64,000 nt of DNA from Megalobrama amblycephala (lineage: Eukaryota > Chordata > Actinopteri > Cypriniformes > Xenocyprididae), in NCBI RefSeq assembly GCF_018812025.1, contig NC_063054.1, positions 9,682,582 to 9,746,581 of the forward strand, written 5' to 3'. Position 1 is the stretch's first letter. Every line of letters starts with the position of its first letter. Position numbers and translations under genes: made by a program. A model generated the notes under the pieces. The model saw only the letters and a program-made list of their open reading frames with translations. It searched no databases and was not told the DNA's origin. This document shows, piece by piece, positions 33,154 to 44,859 of this stretch.

Positions 33154-34309
33154 AAGTTAGCTGGAAAATCAAAAGGAACAAAATGGCTCCCTTAGGTCCC
33201 TTGACCTAAGGGCCCGAATTGCTTTTTTCTGACAACAAATGGTATTAGATTAATTCTGCTCTTACTGTCTTTTCATGTGGTTTAATCTGTTGTCTCTCTT
33301 CCACTAGAGAGAGAGAGAAAGAAAAGATTCAGCGTGACCTGCTCAGCGGGGCCCCGGTCTGCTTGTATATTAGAGTGGGCTCCAGCTCTTTAGTATGCGC
33401 AGGCCTCCCCGTGCACCATTATCAAGCTGAAATGAAAAGCCTGTATTTCTCCATGGCGGACAGAGTGGTGAGCTGCACAGAACTGGAGCGCTGCAGATGT
33501 AATGCGCTCTAGAGAGAGAGGGTGTAGTTGAATGTAAGGACGGAGACATACACGCACACACAGAATCAAAGACGTGAGGTTTGCTCTACTAATGTCAGCG
33601 TAGATTTGTCAGTAATATGACGGTGTGCATATGCTGCCAGCTGGTGGTATTCTCTGTCAGATGTTAGCCTGAGGGCAAGACAAGCCAGGTCTGTAGTCAA
33701 ACGCTAGGGAATAACGACACTTCGGCTGTCTAATGAGACACGCAAAAGGGCTAACTCGGTTTTGCCTAAATGAACAAATAAATTGCTGAAATCCGTCATT
33801 TAATTTAATCTACGTCATACTGTATCTGTGGAATTCACAGAGATGTCAATAAATGGCGTGTCAAGGCCAGGCGTGTACAGAATCTGAACACAGAATTCTC
33901 TGAATATTTTGTATTTTAGTATTAGAACATTAATCGTTCACAGAGTTCTTCACATTCCCATACTCTGTGCATGCAAGTCATGAAATGGCTTATTTTCTTT
34001 TGTGTGCTGATGTATTTCCTGTCAAAACTATTAGTTGGGGTCACTGCATTCTGCTGAATTAACTTACTCAACTGCACTGTTGTTTGTTTATTTATTTCTT
34101 TAATTAATATTTTCATTTTGTTACAAGTTAGAAGGTTCAGCAAAAGCGCTGCAGCAAAAGAAATCTTTTTTTGTGTGTGTGAATGTGACTTTGCTGTCTG
34201 TTTTGAATGTGATGTGATGATAAATGCAATCAAAAGACTATCTACCACAAAATAATGGCAAGAAATATCATTCTATTGAGTTGTTGTGTGCACGCAAAAC
34301 AAACATTCG
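33154..34309. other. Unique non-coding DNA
   Basis: Contains GAGAGA runs near 33306 and 33512. CCATGGCGGACAG at 33452 opens only a 19-codon frame. No splice-supported exon. Confidence 0.4.
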
Positions 34310-34440
34310 ATGTAACCAATGTAGTCTGATTCACAAAGAGATGACTCTTATGAACCGGTTCTTTTTTGACCAGTGTAGCCCAATTCTTAAGACAAATGAC
34401 TCTTATACAGTAAGTCAGTTCTTTTAATGAATAAGTAAAA
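34310..34440. repeat. ~80-bp GACTCTTATGAACC repeat, third locus
   Basis: About one and a half units (AATGTAGTCTGATTCACAAA, GACTCTTATGAACCGGTTCT, then ACAAATGACTCTTATACAG), matching the arrays at 4391 and 6160-8240. Confidence 0.7.
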
Positions 34441-34819
34441 AGGCGATTTACCAGTTGGAATCAGTCTGAAATCAGTCTGCAATGTATAATTTAAAGCATT
34501 AGCAGAGAGAAAATTTAAAAATGGATGTTGTAACTGAAATACTGTAAAACCAACTGAACCAAAAATCAATCGTAATGGAAATCAGATTGATTCTGAATTG
34601 GAATCAGTCACACTTAAGTGTGTGAACCTTAAACATGCCTTTGTTTATGTTACAGCTTAACAAAACTGGTTTGATAAATAATGGCAGGTGATGTTAGGGG
34701 GATTCTACAGAACATTTTGTTGGACTAAAATCGACACGCCCCTGCAAACAAGATGATTCATCAATATTTTTGGTCTGTTTTATGTTGTTGTTTTATGCGG
34801 TCTCAAAACTAACAGACCT

Positions 34820-35190
34820 GAGGTGTGTCTGAATTCACATTTTGTCTGAGTAGGTACTACATTTGATGAGGAATGGAATTCGCACCCATTAAAAAAGTAT
34901 GTTCCATTTCATATGAATGTGTACAGTATAAATAAAATCTGGATGTACTACATCCACCATGTTGTCATTGTCATGTGACTGCCATTCACAAATGCCTGTG
35001 GCCTCATGGAATAGTAAAGTGTTCATCAGATGCACACTTCAAAATCTTGGTAAAAGTAGCAGGACCTTACCACTTATTAGTGTTTTATAAAGACTGTGAA
35101 TTTGTTCACACTACTATTTCACATATTGTTTTTTTTTTTTTTTTTTTTTTTTTTTTGCGTACCACGATGTAGGGAAGCATGTTCAGATGT
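34820..35190. repeat. Dispersed repeat, copy 1 (CATGTGACTGCC family)
   Basis: GTACTACATCCACCATGTTG, TGTCATGTGACT, CCTGTGGCCTCATGGAATAG and ATGCACACTTCAAAATCTTG follow the same order as 40325-40485. Ends in a 28-nt T-tract (35129-35156). Probably a TIR-type repeat; its ends are not clean. Confidence 0.6.
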
Positions 35191-35384
35191 ATGAAATCCT
35201 CGGATTTCACTCACAATCATAGTTCAGGGGTTTCAACATTTTTCCTTAGGCAATACATACCTCTGATACAAAATGTAACAGAGCTACATATCAAGCATAT
35301 AGCCTCCAATATTAATAGAAACCAAACATTAATTGGCGGTCCCACTGCAGACCTCTGGTTGAAGACCCTTTAACATATATATAA
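35191..35384. other. Unique non-coding DNA
   Basis: Nothing recognised. Confidence 0.3.
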
Positions 35385-35610
35385 TATATAATAAAGACTC
35401 TTGTTCATCTTCAGAACACAAATGAAGATGTTTTTGATGAAATCTGAGAGATTTCTGTCCCTCCGTTGACATCTACGCAACTGACACTTAAACGCTTTAA
35501 AAAGTTCAGAAAGAGATCGTGAAACAAATCCCTATGAATTAAGCGGCTTAGTCCGAATTTTCTGGAGATACTCGATTGCTTTATATGGTGAACAGGTTTA
35601 ATTTAAGCTT
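35385..35610 (+). mobile_element. Family-1 TTAA MITE fragment
   Basis: CTCTTGTTCATCTTCAGAAC, ACACAAATGAAGATGTTTTT and GAAATCTGAGAGATTTCTGT match the inner left arm of the MITE. Both ends are missing. Confidence 0.6.
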
Positions 35611-36963
35611 TTATTCACATGTTATTTAATGTATTCTTTAAAAGTATATAATTTCCATAATAACTTAAGTACTCTTTTTAAAGTATGCTAAAGTGTACTG
35701 CCTTTTCACGAAGGGGTTGTACATGTTGTGGCAGCATGATTTTCAGGGATGTGTGGCATTCATTTCTTTGATGGACATGGACACATCTGTTGTGTGATAG
35801 TTTGTCCGAGGTGTGTCAGCTGGATCACAGCTCATTTGGACCAGAAAAATCACACCGGTGCCAGATCCAGATGTGCCAACCATAAGCATCCAGCACCTAC
35901 AATTCCAACCTGCCTCCTCCATTCTCTCCCTCCCTCTGTCAGTCCTTCTCACTCTATTCTTGAACCAGGAATGTGTGTAGATGTGTTTATTCATGAGAAT
36001 CAACATAGCAAACACATCTGGACAGACAGAAGACCAGCCTTGAGCTCTGGAGACGGGGTGTTTCCATAATGATTACATGTCAAAGAGCTACGGCGTAACG
36101 TCTCAGGCAGTCTCCTGGCGTTATTGCCCTGGCTGGGAGAGATTTCGCTCTCATGTTGCCAGCAAAGCCTTCTGCCCTTGTAACTGCAGGAAACTGATTC
36201 TGTTTTTTGAATAGTTGCCTGGGAAATCTACTCTCCAGCTTTGCTTGAAACGAACATACATCTCTCCAGAGCGATTGCTTTTCTCTTCTCCTCTGCTGCA
36301 TGTTCTGCTAGAAGTAACTGCACTTCACCGTCTCACTCTTTCTTTCTCTGTCGCGCTCTTGCTTGTATGGGGAATTCCATCTACGGATCTGTTTTTTTCC
36401 CCTTCTCTTATCTCTGCGTGCAGGGAAGGATTCAGAGTTGCGTGTACGTATCTGTGCCGAAAAAGAGATGAAAGAAGTATTTTTCCCTTTTTTGTGTTTG
36501 ATATAAAAGCAAGGGCTCTTTTGCTTGTGATAACACTCAGCCTCTCCGTCTCTGGAGCGCAGTCAGGGTCTAATGCGCAGACACTCTATTGCACCCGTGC
36601 GTGCCGTCGTAGAACGCATGTGAGCAGGGCCATATTAAACTGACATTCTGGCGACACGGCGTGTCATGCTGAAACCACTGGATAAATGGCTGAGACTCAG
36701 CATGCGCCAGAGAAATATGGAGAGATATGGGGAGTAAGAGAGAAAGGGAGGGATGGAGAGATCGTAGAATGGCATAAAATGGTGAATGTCATCAGTAATG
36801 GTTAGGCAACTGTGCATGGATGCACAAACAAGTAAATTATTCATATGACAATTGGTGTTTTATGGGGTTGCAGATGGTATTTGACTTCAAGTTCAGCTTG
36901 CGGTCCCAGAGGAAAATTTGCTTCTTCAGAGGTTGCTCTTCCCTTGAGTTCTAAGGTTTGCTC
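35611..36963. other. Unique non-coding DNA with CpG-richer patch
   Basis: 36200-36650 is unique, pyrimidine-rich and open on + for 142 codons. The predicted product has no recognisable domain. A GCGTGCAG acceptor-like word lies at 36415-36422 without a matching donor that I trust. Confidence 0.35.
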
Positions 36964-38200
36964 ATTTAGAGAGATAGTTCATCATAAAATTAAATTCTGT
37001 CTTCATTTGCTCACCCTCATATGGAATCTCGTTTCCGCCACTGAATAGAAAAAAATAAAGGTAGAAAAAAGAGGTAATTGCGACTTATTGCGACAATTCT
37101 CACTTTTTTTTCTCGCAATTGCAAGTTTGCATCTCACATTTCTCACTTTTTGTAATTGCGTTTTATAAAGTCAGAATTGTGACTTCTGAGAAAATAACCC
37201 TCTTTTTTCCCTCACAAGTGCACACTGTTTGTATGTTAGTTTATATCTCACAGTTTATATCTCGCAATTCTGACTTTATAACTCGCAATTGTGTTTATAT
37301 CTCGCAATTCTGACTTTATAACTCGCAATTGTTTATATCTCGCAATTCTGACTTTATAACTCACAATTCTGACTTTATAACTCACAATTCTGACTTTATA
37401 ACTCACAATTCTGACTTTATAACTCACAATTTTGACTTTATAACTCACAATTCTGACTTTATATCTCACAATTCTGACTTTATAACTCACAATTTTGAGT
37501 TTAGATCTCGCAATTCTGACTTTATAACTCACAATTCTGACTTTATAACTCACAATTCTGACTTTATAACTCACAATTTTGAGTTTAGATCTCGCAATTC
37601 TGACTTTATAACTCGCAATTCTGACTTTATAACTCGCAATTTTGAGTTTAGATCTCGCAATTCTGACTTTATAACTCACAATTCTGACTTTATAACTCAC
37701 AATTCTGACTTCATAACTCACAATTGTGAGTTTAGATCTCGCAATTCTGACTTTATAACTCACAATTCTGACTTTATAACTCACAATTCTGACTTCATAA
37801 CTCACAATTGTGAGTTTAGATCTCGCAATTCTGACTTTATAACTCACAATTCTGACTTTATAACTCACAATTCTGACTTTATAACTCACAATTGTGAGTT
37901 TAGATCTCGCAATTCTGACTATATAACTCGCAATTGTGAGTTTATATCTTGCAATTCTGACTTTGTAACTCACAATTGGGTTTATATCTCGCAATTCTGA
38001 GAAAAAAGCAGAATTGTGAGATAAAAAGTCACAATTTATTTTTATTTTTTTTATTTCATGGCGGAAACAAGCTTCCATACCTTCATTCTAAAGTCTGTGT
38101 GACTTTTTTTTTCTTCTGTGGAGAATTCTGTGGTTTCAGCTCTTTTCTATACTGTGACATTCATTGTGCTCACCATCTCCAAAAAGGGGGAAAATAGCAC
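36964..38200 (+). mobile_element. TTAA-type MITE host split by element C
   Basis: 36964-37019 (AGAGAGATAGTTCATCATAA, then TCATTTGCTCACCCTCA) is the left end of a MITE of the TTAGTTCACCC class. After element C, 38080-38125 continues with GTGTGACTTTTTTTTTCTTC and TGTGGAGAATTC, the next words expected in that MITE. The right end is not clear. Confidence 0.55.
37020..38079. mobile_element. Complete element C: TIR ends plus 21-bp array with 84-bp higher order
   Basis: The left end TATGGAATCTCGTTTCCGCC and the inverted right end TATGGAAGCTTGTTTCCGCC enclose about 35 units of CACAATTCTGACTTTATAAC. A variant segment, GAGTTTAGATCTCGC, starts at 37497, 37581, 37644, 37728, 37812 and 37896, so the array is organised as four-unit (84-bp) blocks with one three-unit (63-bp) block. 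The minus strand is open for 276 codons and the plus strand for 223 because 21 is a multiple of three. No start context, promoter or known domain supports a gene. Confidence 0.9.
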
Positions 38201-39698
38201 CAAAAAATTAACCACAAAAGTGGTTAATGCGACTTGTGCACTATATTGCAAGTCTTCCCTATGATAACTTTGTGTGGGGCACATTCTGAAATGTAGACAC
38301 TCTCTCTTAATCCTGAAGCACTTAAGGTTACATGGCGTGATGATTTGAAATGACATATAAGAGCTTTGGGGAAAATTATCACTGAAAAAATGTTTTAAAT
38401 TTCCTCACACATTTGCTACATAGTCTAGACTTAGAATAGGCCTAGAGCATGGATTTATTTTTTTTTTTTTTTCAAGGCAAATTTGGCTGTATCAACTTTG
38501 TCTGAGTTGCTACTCCTAAAATGCCTTAAAAGAAATAAAAATAGAAACTATAGGAACATTTTTTGACATAAAGTAACATTTCCATTATACAAAAGGGACT
38601 TCATAGTGGAAAAGTGTTTTTAAGATCATTAAAAAAAAAATATTTACACTAAGAAGAAAGGTTCTTAGTGTAATGCTCACTGAAAGATACACAAAAAACA
38701 AACAAACAAAAAAAAAAAAACCTTCTTGAACCTTTATTTTTAAGAGTGTAGTCAGATAATTTGGTCTTTTAATAATTTGATGAGACATTTCACCCAAAAA
38801 TGAAAATTTTGTCTTTTTTTTTATACACTTTTGCCATTCTATACCTGTATAAAAATGTGATTTGATGGTATATTTGGTATTTTGGTAGTATCATTTGTGA
38901 CCCCCCCCCCCCCCCCTTTGGTCTAGAGATCACACTCTTCCCATCAACCTCTCTATTTTGCCCATTATGTGTTTAGTTTCTAAAGTGTTTCTTTTCTGAA
39001 CTGCAAAGTCATTTATTTCTTTTTGTTTTTTTTCTCTTCAGATCTTTTCTCTAAAATGTTGATCCCCAGATCATTTGTCCCATTTTGGAGTTTCACACTT
39101 CACTGATCTTTCTCTAGTGCCATTTGAGTCCTTTAACTCTAGATTCAGGTAGCTGTCCAGCACTCAACACCACAACACTCACACTTTTCCTCTCACAGAC
39201 CTCCCAAGATTGAAAAACAAAGCACTCCCTATCCACATTATGTGTGCGTGAAACCGTTAAGATAGCAAGTCTTCAATTAGCTCGACGTGTTAATGACATT
39301 AGACTCTGGCAGATAAGAGCCGGGTTAGATGGCCCTCTCGGAATTGATGGGGTCTGATTAGAAGGTGGGGGCTTAATAATCCAGTGTCTTTAAATGAGAT
39401 GCCCTCACACGGAGACGACTAAGATTTAACACACACACACACACGCACACAGAGGCACTTGACAGCAAGATACTTGGATGAGCCCCGGCAGATTTAGCTA
39501 AGCCCCTCCCCAGTTTAATGACAGCCGCTGAATCGGCACGCTGCTGATAGCAAAGTGGCACAAAGTGGGTTTAATGGAACAGGGCAATTCCAAAGACCAT
39601 CAGGATTAAATTGGAGTGAAATGATTTGGGGGAATAGAAAGAGAGAGAGGAATAAAACTCCCACCCCTTTATTGCATGATGAACAGAAATGGCAGCCT
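38201..39698. other. Mostly unique non-coding DNA
   Basis: Contains a C-tract (38901-38917), an A-tract near 38708 and a MITE scrap (CACCCAAAAATGAAAATTTT near 38791). 39200-39580 is unique with CAGATAAGAG, CAATTAGCTCG and GGCTTAATAATCC words, a weak enhancer candidate, and a CA run at 39430-39445. Confidence 0.4.
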
Positions 39699-39724
39699 AG
39701 GGTGGCTTGATCAGTTAGAGACTG

Positions 39725-39759
<35 letters not shown>

Positions 39760-39873
39760 TGTGTATGTGTGGCTAGATGAGAAATGGAGTGGAATGGCTT
39801 GTGGGGGAGGAAGAGACGCAGAATCATGTGAGGTTAACCATGGAAAAATCCATGTTTTCAATATGTTGACATC
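39699..39873 (+). repeat. Direct duplication, copy 1
   Basis: AGGGTGGCTTGATCAGTTAG to ATGTTGACATCC matches 40703-40847, including GGCTAGATGAGAAATGGAGT and GAGACGCAGAATCATGT. This copy carries an expanded CT microsatellite (39727-39757) where the other has a short GT run. Confidence 0.85.
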
Positions 39874-40249
39874 CATATTTTGAACACCCAAGCTGAGTGA
39901 ATCTTTAAATGAATCAATCATAAAAACACTCATTTGTTTTGGTCTTGAATGAATTAGTGTGTTGAACTAAACGGTAAAGTCAATAATTCAGTGACTCACC
40001 CATAGCAGCCCTTGTTTTGTTCCTGAGCGAATCCATGTTTTTTAACAAACCGACTGAGTCAATGATTCAATTAATCACTCAGATACAGTCACTTGTTTAG
40101 TTTCAAAATGAATCTGAGTTTTAAATGAATTGGTTCAGTGAATTATTTCAGTCAATCCTAAGGACAGACACTTGTTTTGTTCATAAATTAATCTGTATTT
40201 TTGAACAAATAAGTTGAGTGAATCATTCAGTGATTAACTCATTCGAAAT
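39874..40249. repeat. Degenerate ~80-bp array (GAATCATTCAGTGA family)
   Basis: Four to five units carrying a GAATGAAT word, a TTGAACAAAT-like word, AGTGAATCATTCAGTGA and a CACTTGTTTTGTTC-like word. Units are diverged and 75-95 bp long. The family continues at 41640-41790 and 42256-42390. Confidence 0.65.
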
Positions 40250-40702
40250 TGCATACTGTATACTAAGTACAACATTTGGTTTGAAACTTACTATTAAAAA
40301 AAGTATGAATATGTGTAGTATGAATGAAATTTGGAAGTATTACATCTGCCATGTTGACACTGTCATGTGACCTACAGCATCAGTTGCGTCACCTCACCAC
40401 CATTCACAACTCCTCTCCTGTGGCCTCATGGGATAGTAAAATGTCAATTAAATGCACACTTCTGAATCTTGACGGAAGTAGTAGGTCATCTGGGTACTTT
40501 TTGCATACTTTTTTTCCCAAAAACTATGTACTCGGACATACTACTCCCTTGGTGTATGTTTTTTTTTTTTTTCGTTTTTTTTTTTTCATTCTATGTAGTC
40601 GGAAAGTATTCGATTTTCACCAATCTGCAGGAGTCACTGAAACCCCCCCACCACTATCCAAATTCCACTATCATTACATTAAAAAAAAAACATTAAAATG
40701 TC
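40250..40702. repeat. Dispersed repeat, copy 2 (CATGTGACTGCC family)
   Basis: Same word order as 34860-35060 (ATTACATCTGCCATGTTGAC, GTCATGTGACC, CCTGTGGCCTCATGGGATAG, ATGCACACTTCTGAATCTTG). T-tracts lie at 40559-40586. Confidence 0.6.
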
Positions 40703-40847
40703 AGGGTGGCGTGATCAGTTAGAGACTCTGTGTGTGTGTGGCTAGATGAGAAATGGAGTGGAATGGCTGTTGGGGGAGGGAGAGACGCAGAATCATGTAA
40801 GGTTAACCGTGGAGATAACCCACATTTTTAATGTGTTGACATCTGTC
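40703..40847 (+). repeat. Direct duplication, copy 2
   Basis: Matches 39699-39873 in the same orientation about 1.0 kb away, without the CT expansion. The following sequence (40848-41640) is unique. Confidence 0.85.
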
Positions 40848-41639
40848 TGCGGCAGTGTGTTTGAGTGGAAGAGAAGCGCATTAGAACGCAACTGTAATTA
40901 TAGCGAGTGTGGGCAGAGTGATCTGCCCTGGCATGGATGCCCGGTATGGGTAGGGGTGGGTTATTTGGAGGACAGCTGCATCCTCCTCAGAGGGAATGTA
41001 CAGCAGGGGGTCTTTACCCTTCACACGGACTCTGCCCTTCCTGTCTCGTTCCAGCCTGTTTCAACACCTCAGCAAACCATCATGCCTTGTAGGAATATTT
41101 ATGTGAAGTCGGCACTGCATTATTTAAAACTGGTCCAGTCTCAAGGCCCAAGAATTCTTTTATTCATCACAATGGCTCGGTCTGTTTTGGTGAATTCTAT
41201 AATAATAGTCACAAACACGTACACGTACTATGATATAGATAGAATGGAGAAGATGGGTGGTCTGACTGACTCTTCCAGTGGTTGCATTGTTTGTGTGTGC
41301 TGGAGATGTGAGCATCACAATGATTGTTTCTTCCCATAGACTAATTCGCCCTTCGCCGGGAGTTTAATTGACAGGCACAATCATAACACAGAATCCACCA
41401 TTTTGTCTGACAAACAAACCAGACAGGAGATTTAGTAGATTAACCTCAGTGGACTTGAACTTGAAAAATGGAGTATTGTCCTTTCGCGGTTGAAACAACA
41501 TACCGTCTTATTCTGATGATTCAGTTCAGGTCAATGACAATGTCAATGTTGCAAAGTTCCTCAATATACAAGAAATTGAAATTTTGTCAGTTACTTTTTT
41601 CAGAGAAACTCATAGTATATTGTGCATTTAGGTCTGCGA
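40848..41639. other. Unique DNA with an unsupported long frame
   Basis: The + strand is open for 197 codons from 40746 to 41339, the longest open frame in non-repetitive sequence here. Its first third lies in the duplicated block and its composition and lack of any domain argue against a protein. No flanking splice sites were found. Confidence 0.3.
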
Positions 41640-41790
41640 TTGGTGAATGATTCAGTGACTCACTCATGAAGACAGTCACTTGTTTCATTCCTGAATGAAT
41701 TAATGTCTGATTCATAAAAACTGTCACTTGTGAACGAACGAACGAATGAATGAATCCGAGCTTTACACAAATTGGTTAAGTGACTTGTTT
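41640..41790. repeat. GAATCATTCAGTGA array, part 2
   Basis: GAATGATTCAGTGACTCACTC and CAGTCACTTGTTTCATTCC match the array at 39874-40249; a short GAAC/GAAT run lies at 41733-41755. Cut by the element at 41791. Confidence 0.65.
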
Positions 41791-42248
41791 CAAAGTCCCT
41801 TTAAGACAAGCCATTTCACTCGGCAGCCATCTTTGAAACGCCTCTCGGGCATATCTCTTTGAATGGGGAAACATCAAATTCTCCAAAACTGTTCGCCAAC
41901 CTTACGATTAAATTTCATATTTGAAATCACCAATGAAATCTAACAACAACCGGCTCATAAATTTAGTTTCTAAACGCTCGAATCTTGACAAAAAAATCTA
42001 TATTTTTCAGGCTGGATCAAGTTAATGCACATGCGCAGACCTAAATGTGCGTCTCTTCGGAGGCGCGTGTCTGACTGTTTCTATAGAAACTGGTGATTCT
42101 AACGGCCGCTGAAGTGACGCGATGACTTTACCTGTCGCCGATTGGCTCTTATTTAGAAGGCGGGACTTATTCCGCCATATTGCGCGTTACACTTTCTCCC
42201 ATTCAAAACAATACGAGTGACACGTCTTGTGTTATTCTATAGTCTTTG
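41791..42248. mobile_element. 458-bp element with CAAAG ends and 7-bp TSD
   Basis: CTTGTTT at 41784-41790 and 42249-42255 is a direct duplication. The element begins CAAAGTCCCTTTAAGACAAG and ends in ATAGTCTTTG, giving a short CAAAGWC inverted repeat. The interior is unlike its host array and has GCGC-rich and CCGCCAT words. Non-coding; superfamily not assigned. Confidence 0.7.
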
Positions 42249-42255
42249 CTTGTTT

Positions 42256-42390
42256 TTTTTTATGTAATTGAATCTGTATTTATTATTTGAGTGAATCATC
42301 CAGTGATTTGTTCATGTAGACAGGTACTTGTTTTATAACTGAATTAATCAGTGTCTTTGGACAAATCATTTAAGTCACTCTGAAAGTCTT
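42256..42390. repeat. GAATCATTCAGTGA array, part 3
   Basis: TTGAGTGAATCATCCAGTGA and GGTACTTGTTTTATAACTGA continue the array directly after the target-site duplication. Confidence 0.6.
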
Positions 42391-44859
42391 GTTGCCAACC
42401 TACTGTCATAACTATCATCGCTGTCGGACAGAAACCTCCATATTTCGTCATTTTTATTAGTTTTCTTTTCATAAATCATTACTATTTGTCACCCTTTATG
42501 TCTGCCTGTGAGTTTTATAAACATTTAACCAATGAAAATATTTGAAAAAGAGCTTGTGACTAAATCTCGTAACTCGATTGGATCCTCAAACTGACGGTAA
42601 AACCTCACTCCTGAAAAACTCTGCACGCATGAAGTTCTGCACGCAGTTTGGAACTTCTCTGCTTGTTTGCAATGCAATGGTAAATAAAGAATCAGCATTC
42701 TCTTTAAGCAACAAACACTCTATATTTAAAGGCTAATATTTTATGTATTTGAGGAGCGGAGAAGTTTCTTAGTCTAGCATTTGTCATCAAGTCAGACAAT
42801 ACCACTCTTAAATAGCCTGTGAGTAGCACTTTGTCTTTAATAATATGAGAATTTAGCCAAATGACAGGAAAAAACAAAACACAAAACAAAACTGAGCACC
42901 CACATAGCTACATTGAACATTATAACCTGTAAGTTGATGAGAACGTAATGTGATGCTCTTAATTTCTCAGATAGAGCCTGACAGCCAGGTAATGACGGAC
43001 AAAACATGTATGTCCCAAATTCTCTAACATTCATTGGTCAAAAATCCTGTAACTCGATTAGTGTTTGATTTTGGTAAAATGCTAATAATATAATAATACA
43101 TGGAAGTGTCTGACCATATATAAAGCCACAATATCAACCTTGACAACACTGTGTTTAATTATTTTAAAACATATTTATGATTTGCTAACATCTGCATACA
43201 AGTTGCTGAATAATGAATAGGCACTGTAATAGATTTTGCTGCTTAGTTTTCATAAGGGGTTTGGATGGACCAGCTCTGCATTGTGAACATTAGATTATTT
43301 CCACATGATGCATCAGTTTTGACATAAAACAGTTTTTTTTTTTTTTTATATCAAAAGAGCAAGAAGTATCATGATGTGTCATCGTTCAGTGTTTCGACAG
43401 CACCAATCACGGCACATGTTTCAGATGTATTCTGTTTCAGAGATAGAGTTCATCTGTGTGCTACTGAGACAATCCAGGGAGAGAAATGAAGTGAAAAAAA
43501 TGCATCGACTGCCATATTAGATTCAGCTGAATTGCTAGTCAAGCCCACCATGAATGAGGCATTGAATTATTTGACCCTATTGCCCCAGATCCTCATATAA
43601 GCTTTATAATTTGCCCGTGATGGAAACAGTTCAGGGTCCATTGCTCCAATATTGCTGAGAGTTTAAGTGCTTACTGGTTAAGTCTGCTCTGCTGTTTACC
43701 CACTGCTATTTTCAGTGCTGTTTTCTATTTTTCATCACTCTGTATCTTTTCATACAGTGATGCACAGGCAACATGTTCTTAATGTGAGAGACGGATATTC
43801 CTGAACTTGCTTCCAAGAACCATTGCAATGACTGCAAACAGACACAGAATCTGCTCATTTTTCATGTTTTCCAATTTGAATTTAAATATTTTCATTATCA
43901 AATTAGTCAAAATGTTTTATTTTACCATGTATTTTCAAAGGAATAGGTCACAATGAGTCAAAGAGCCTCAAATCTTGCAGTGTTGCTTCTCATTTAAATG
44001 ATATTTCAGTATTTTTTTCTGGAAAATAAATAAAATAGGATTCCTTCCAGCCACTCTTGCGGAGTACAGAGAGAGAGAGAGCAGAACCGCTGGCACGTAG
44101 GCCACCAGGAGCAATAATAGAAGCCACAAAGTGATTTGAGCCTGAAGCAGGTGGCTGGTCTGGGGGTCACCGCTGAGTTTCACAGAAATCAATAGACTCT
44201 CCAGGTTGAGTACGGATGGGGAAGGAGGGGGAGGAGGTGATTGTATGTGATCGGGTTTGAGGCCCGCAGGTAGGAATGCTCTTTAAATGAATCTGATTTG
44301 CCTGACATCATGGAGATGGTGATATATGCCACACCTGAGAAAGAAAGAGGTCTGCCCTGCCATTATACAATCCCCTTTTCTCTCGCTTTCTCTCTGGCTC
44401 TAAGGGAAATGTCATTTAATGCGGCGATATATTAAAATAACAGTGTGTGGAATACTAATAGTTTTGTCCCTGCTGCAGCAGCAGGAAGAATATCACCGCT
44501 GTATGTATGTTGTTTTTGAAGCGTGTGCTAATCTGTTACAGAAGCACCTGTAATGGATGCCCATCTTGCAGCCCAGCAATGTTTTTTCCCTACATTTTTA
44601 CACCTGTATTTTTGCAGCAGCTGTCCTGCTAGGTTGTCCTCTAGCGTTATTTACTGGCCTTTTTGATACTGTTATTAGTAATAAGAATAGAGAGGACAGG
44701 AACAGGTTTGGGAAATGACAACTTGTTAGCCACATAAGAACCAACGCTAAGCCACAACTTCGACCTACTGCTTTCTTTTCCCACTCTATCCATCTCATTC
44801 TCCATTGATTCATTTATTTATTTATTGGAAGTATATCTAACAAAATGGTAGACTTTTAG
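42391..44859. other. Largely unique non-coding DNA
   Basis: 42400-43075 contains TGTAACTCGATTAG and CGTAACTCGATTGG, and may be an old element, but no ends are found. 43280-44600 is unique. No supported exon. Confidence 0.35.

Noticed and set aside
36215..36643. 142-codon plus-strand frame
   Set aside because: Pyrimidine-rich DNA with few stops; no domain and no supported donor site. The GCGTGCAG word alone does not make an exon.
40746..41339. 197-codon open frame in mainly unique sequence
   Set aside because: It begins inside a duplicated non-coding block, has no recognisable domain or splice sites, and such lengths arise by chance in a 64-kb window.
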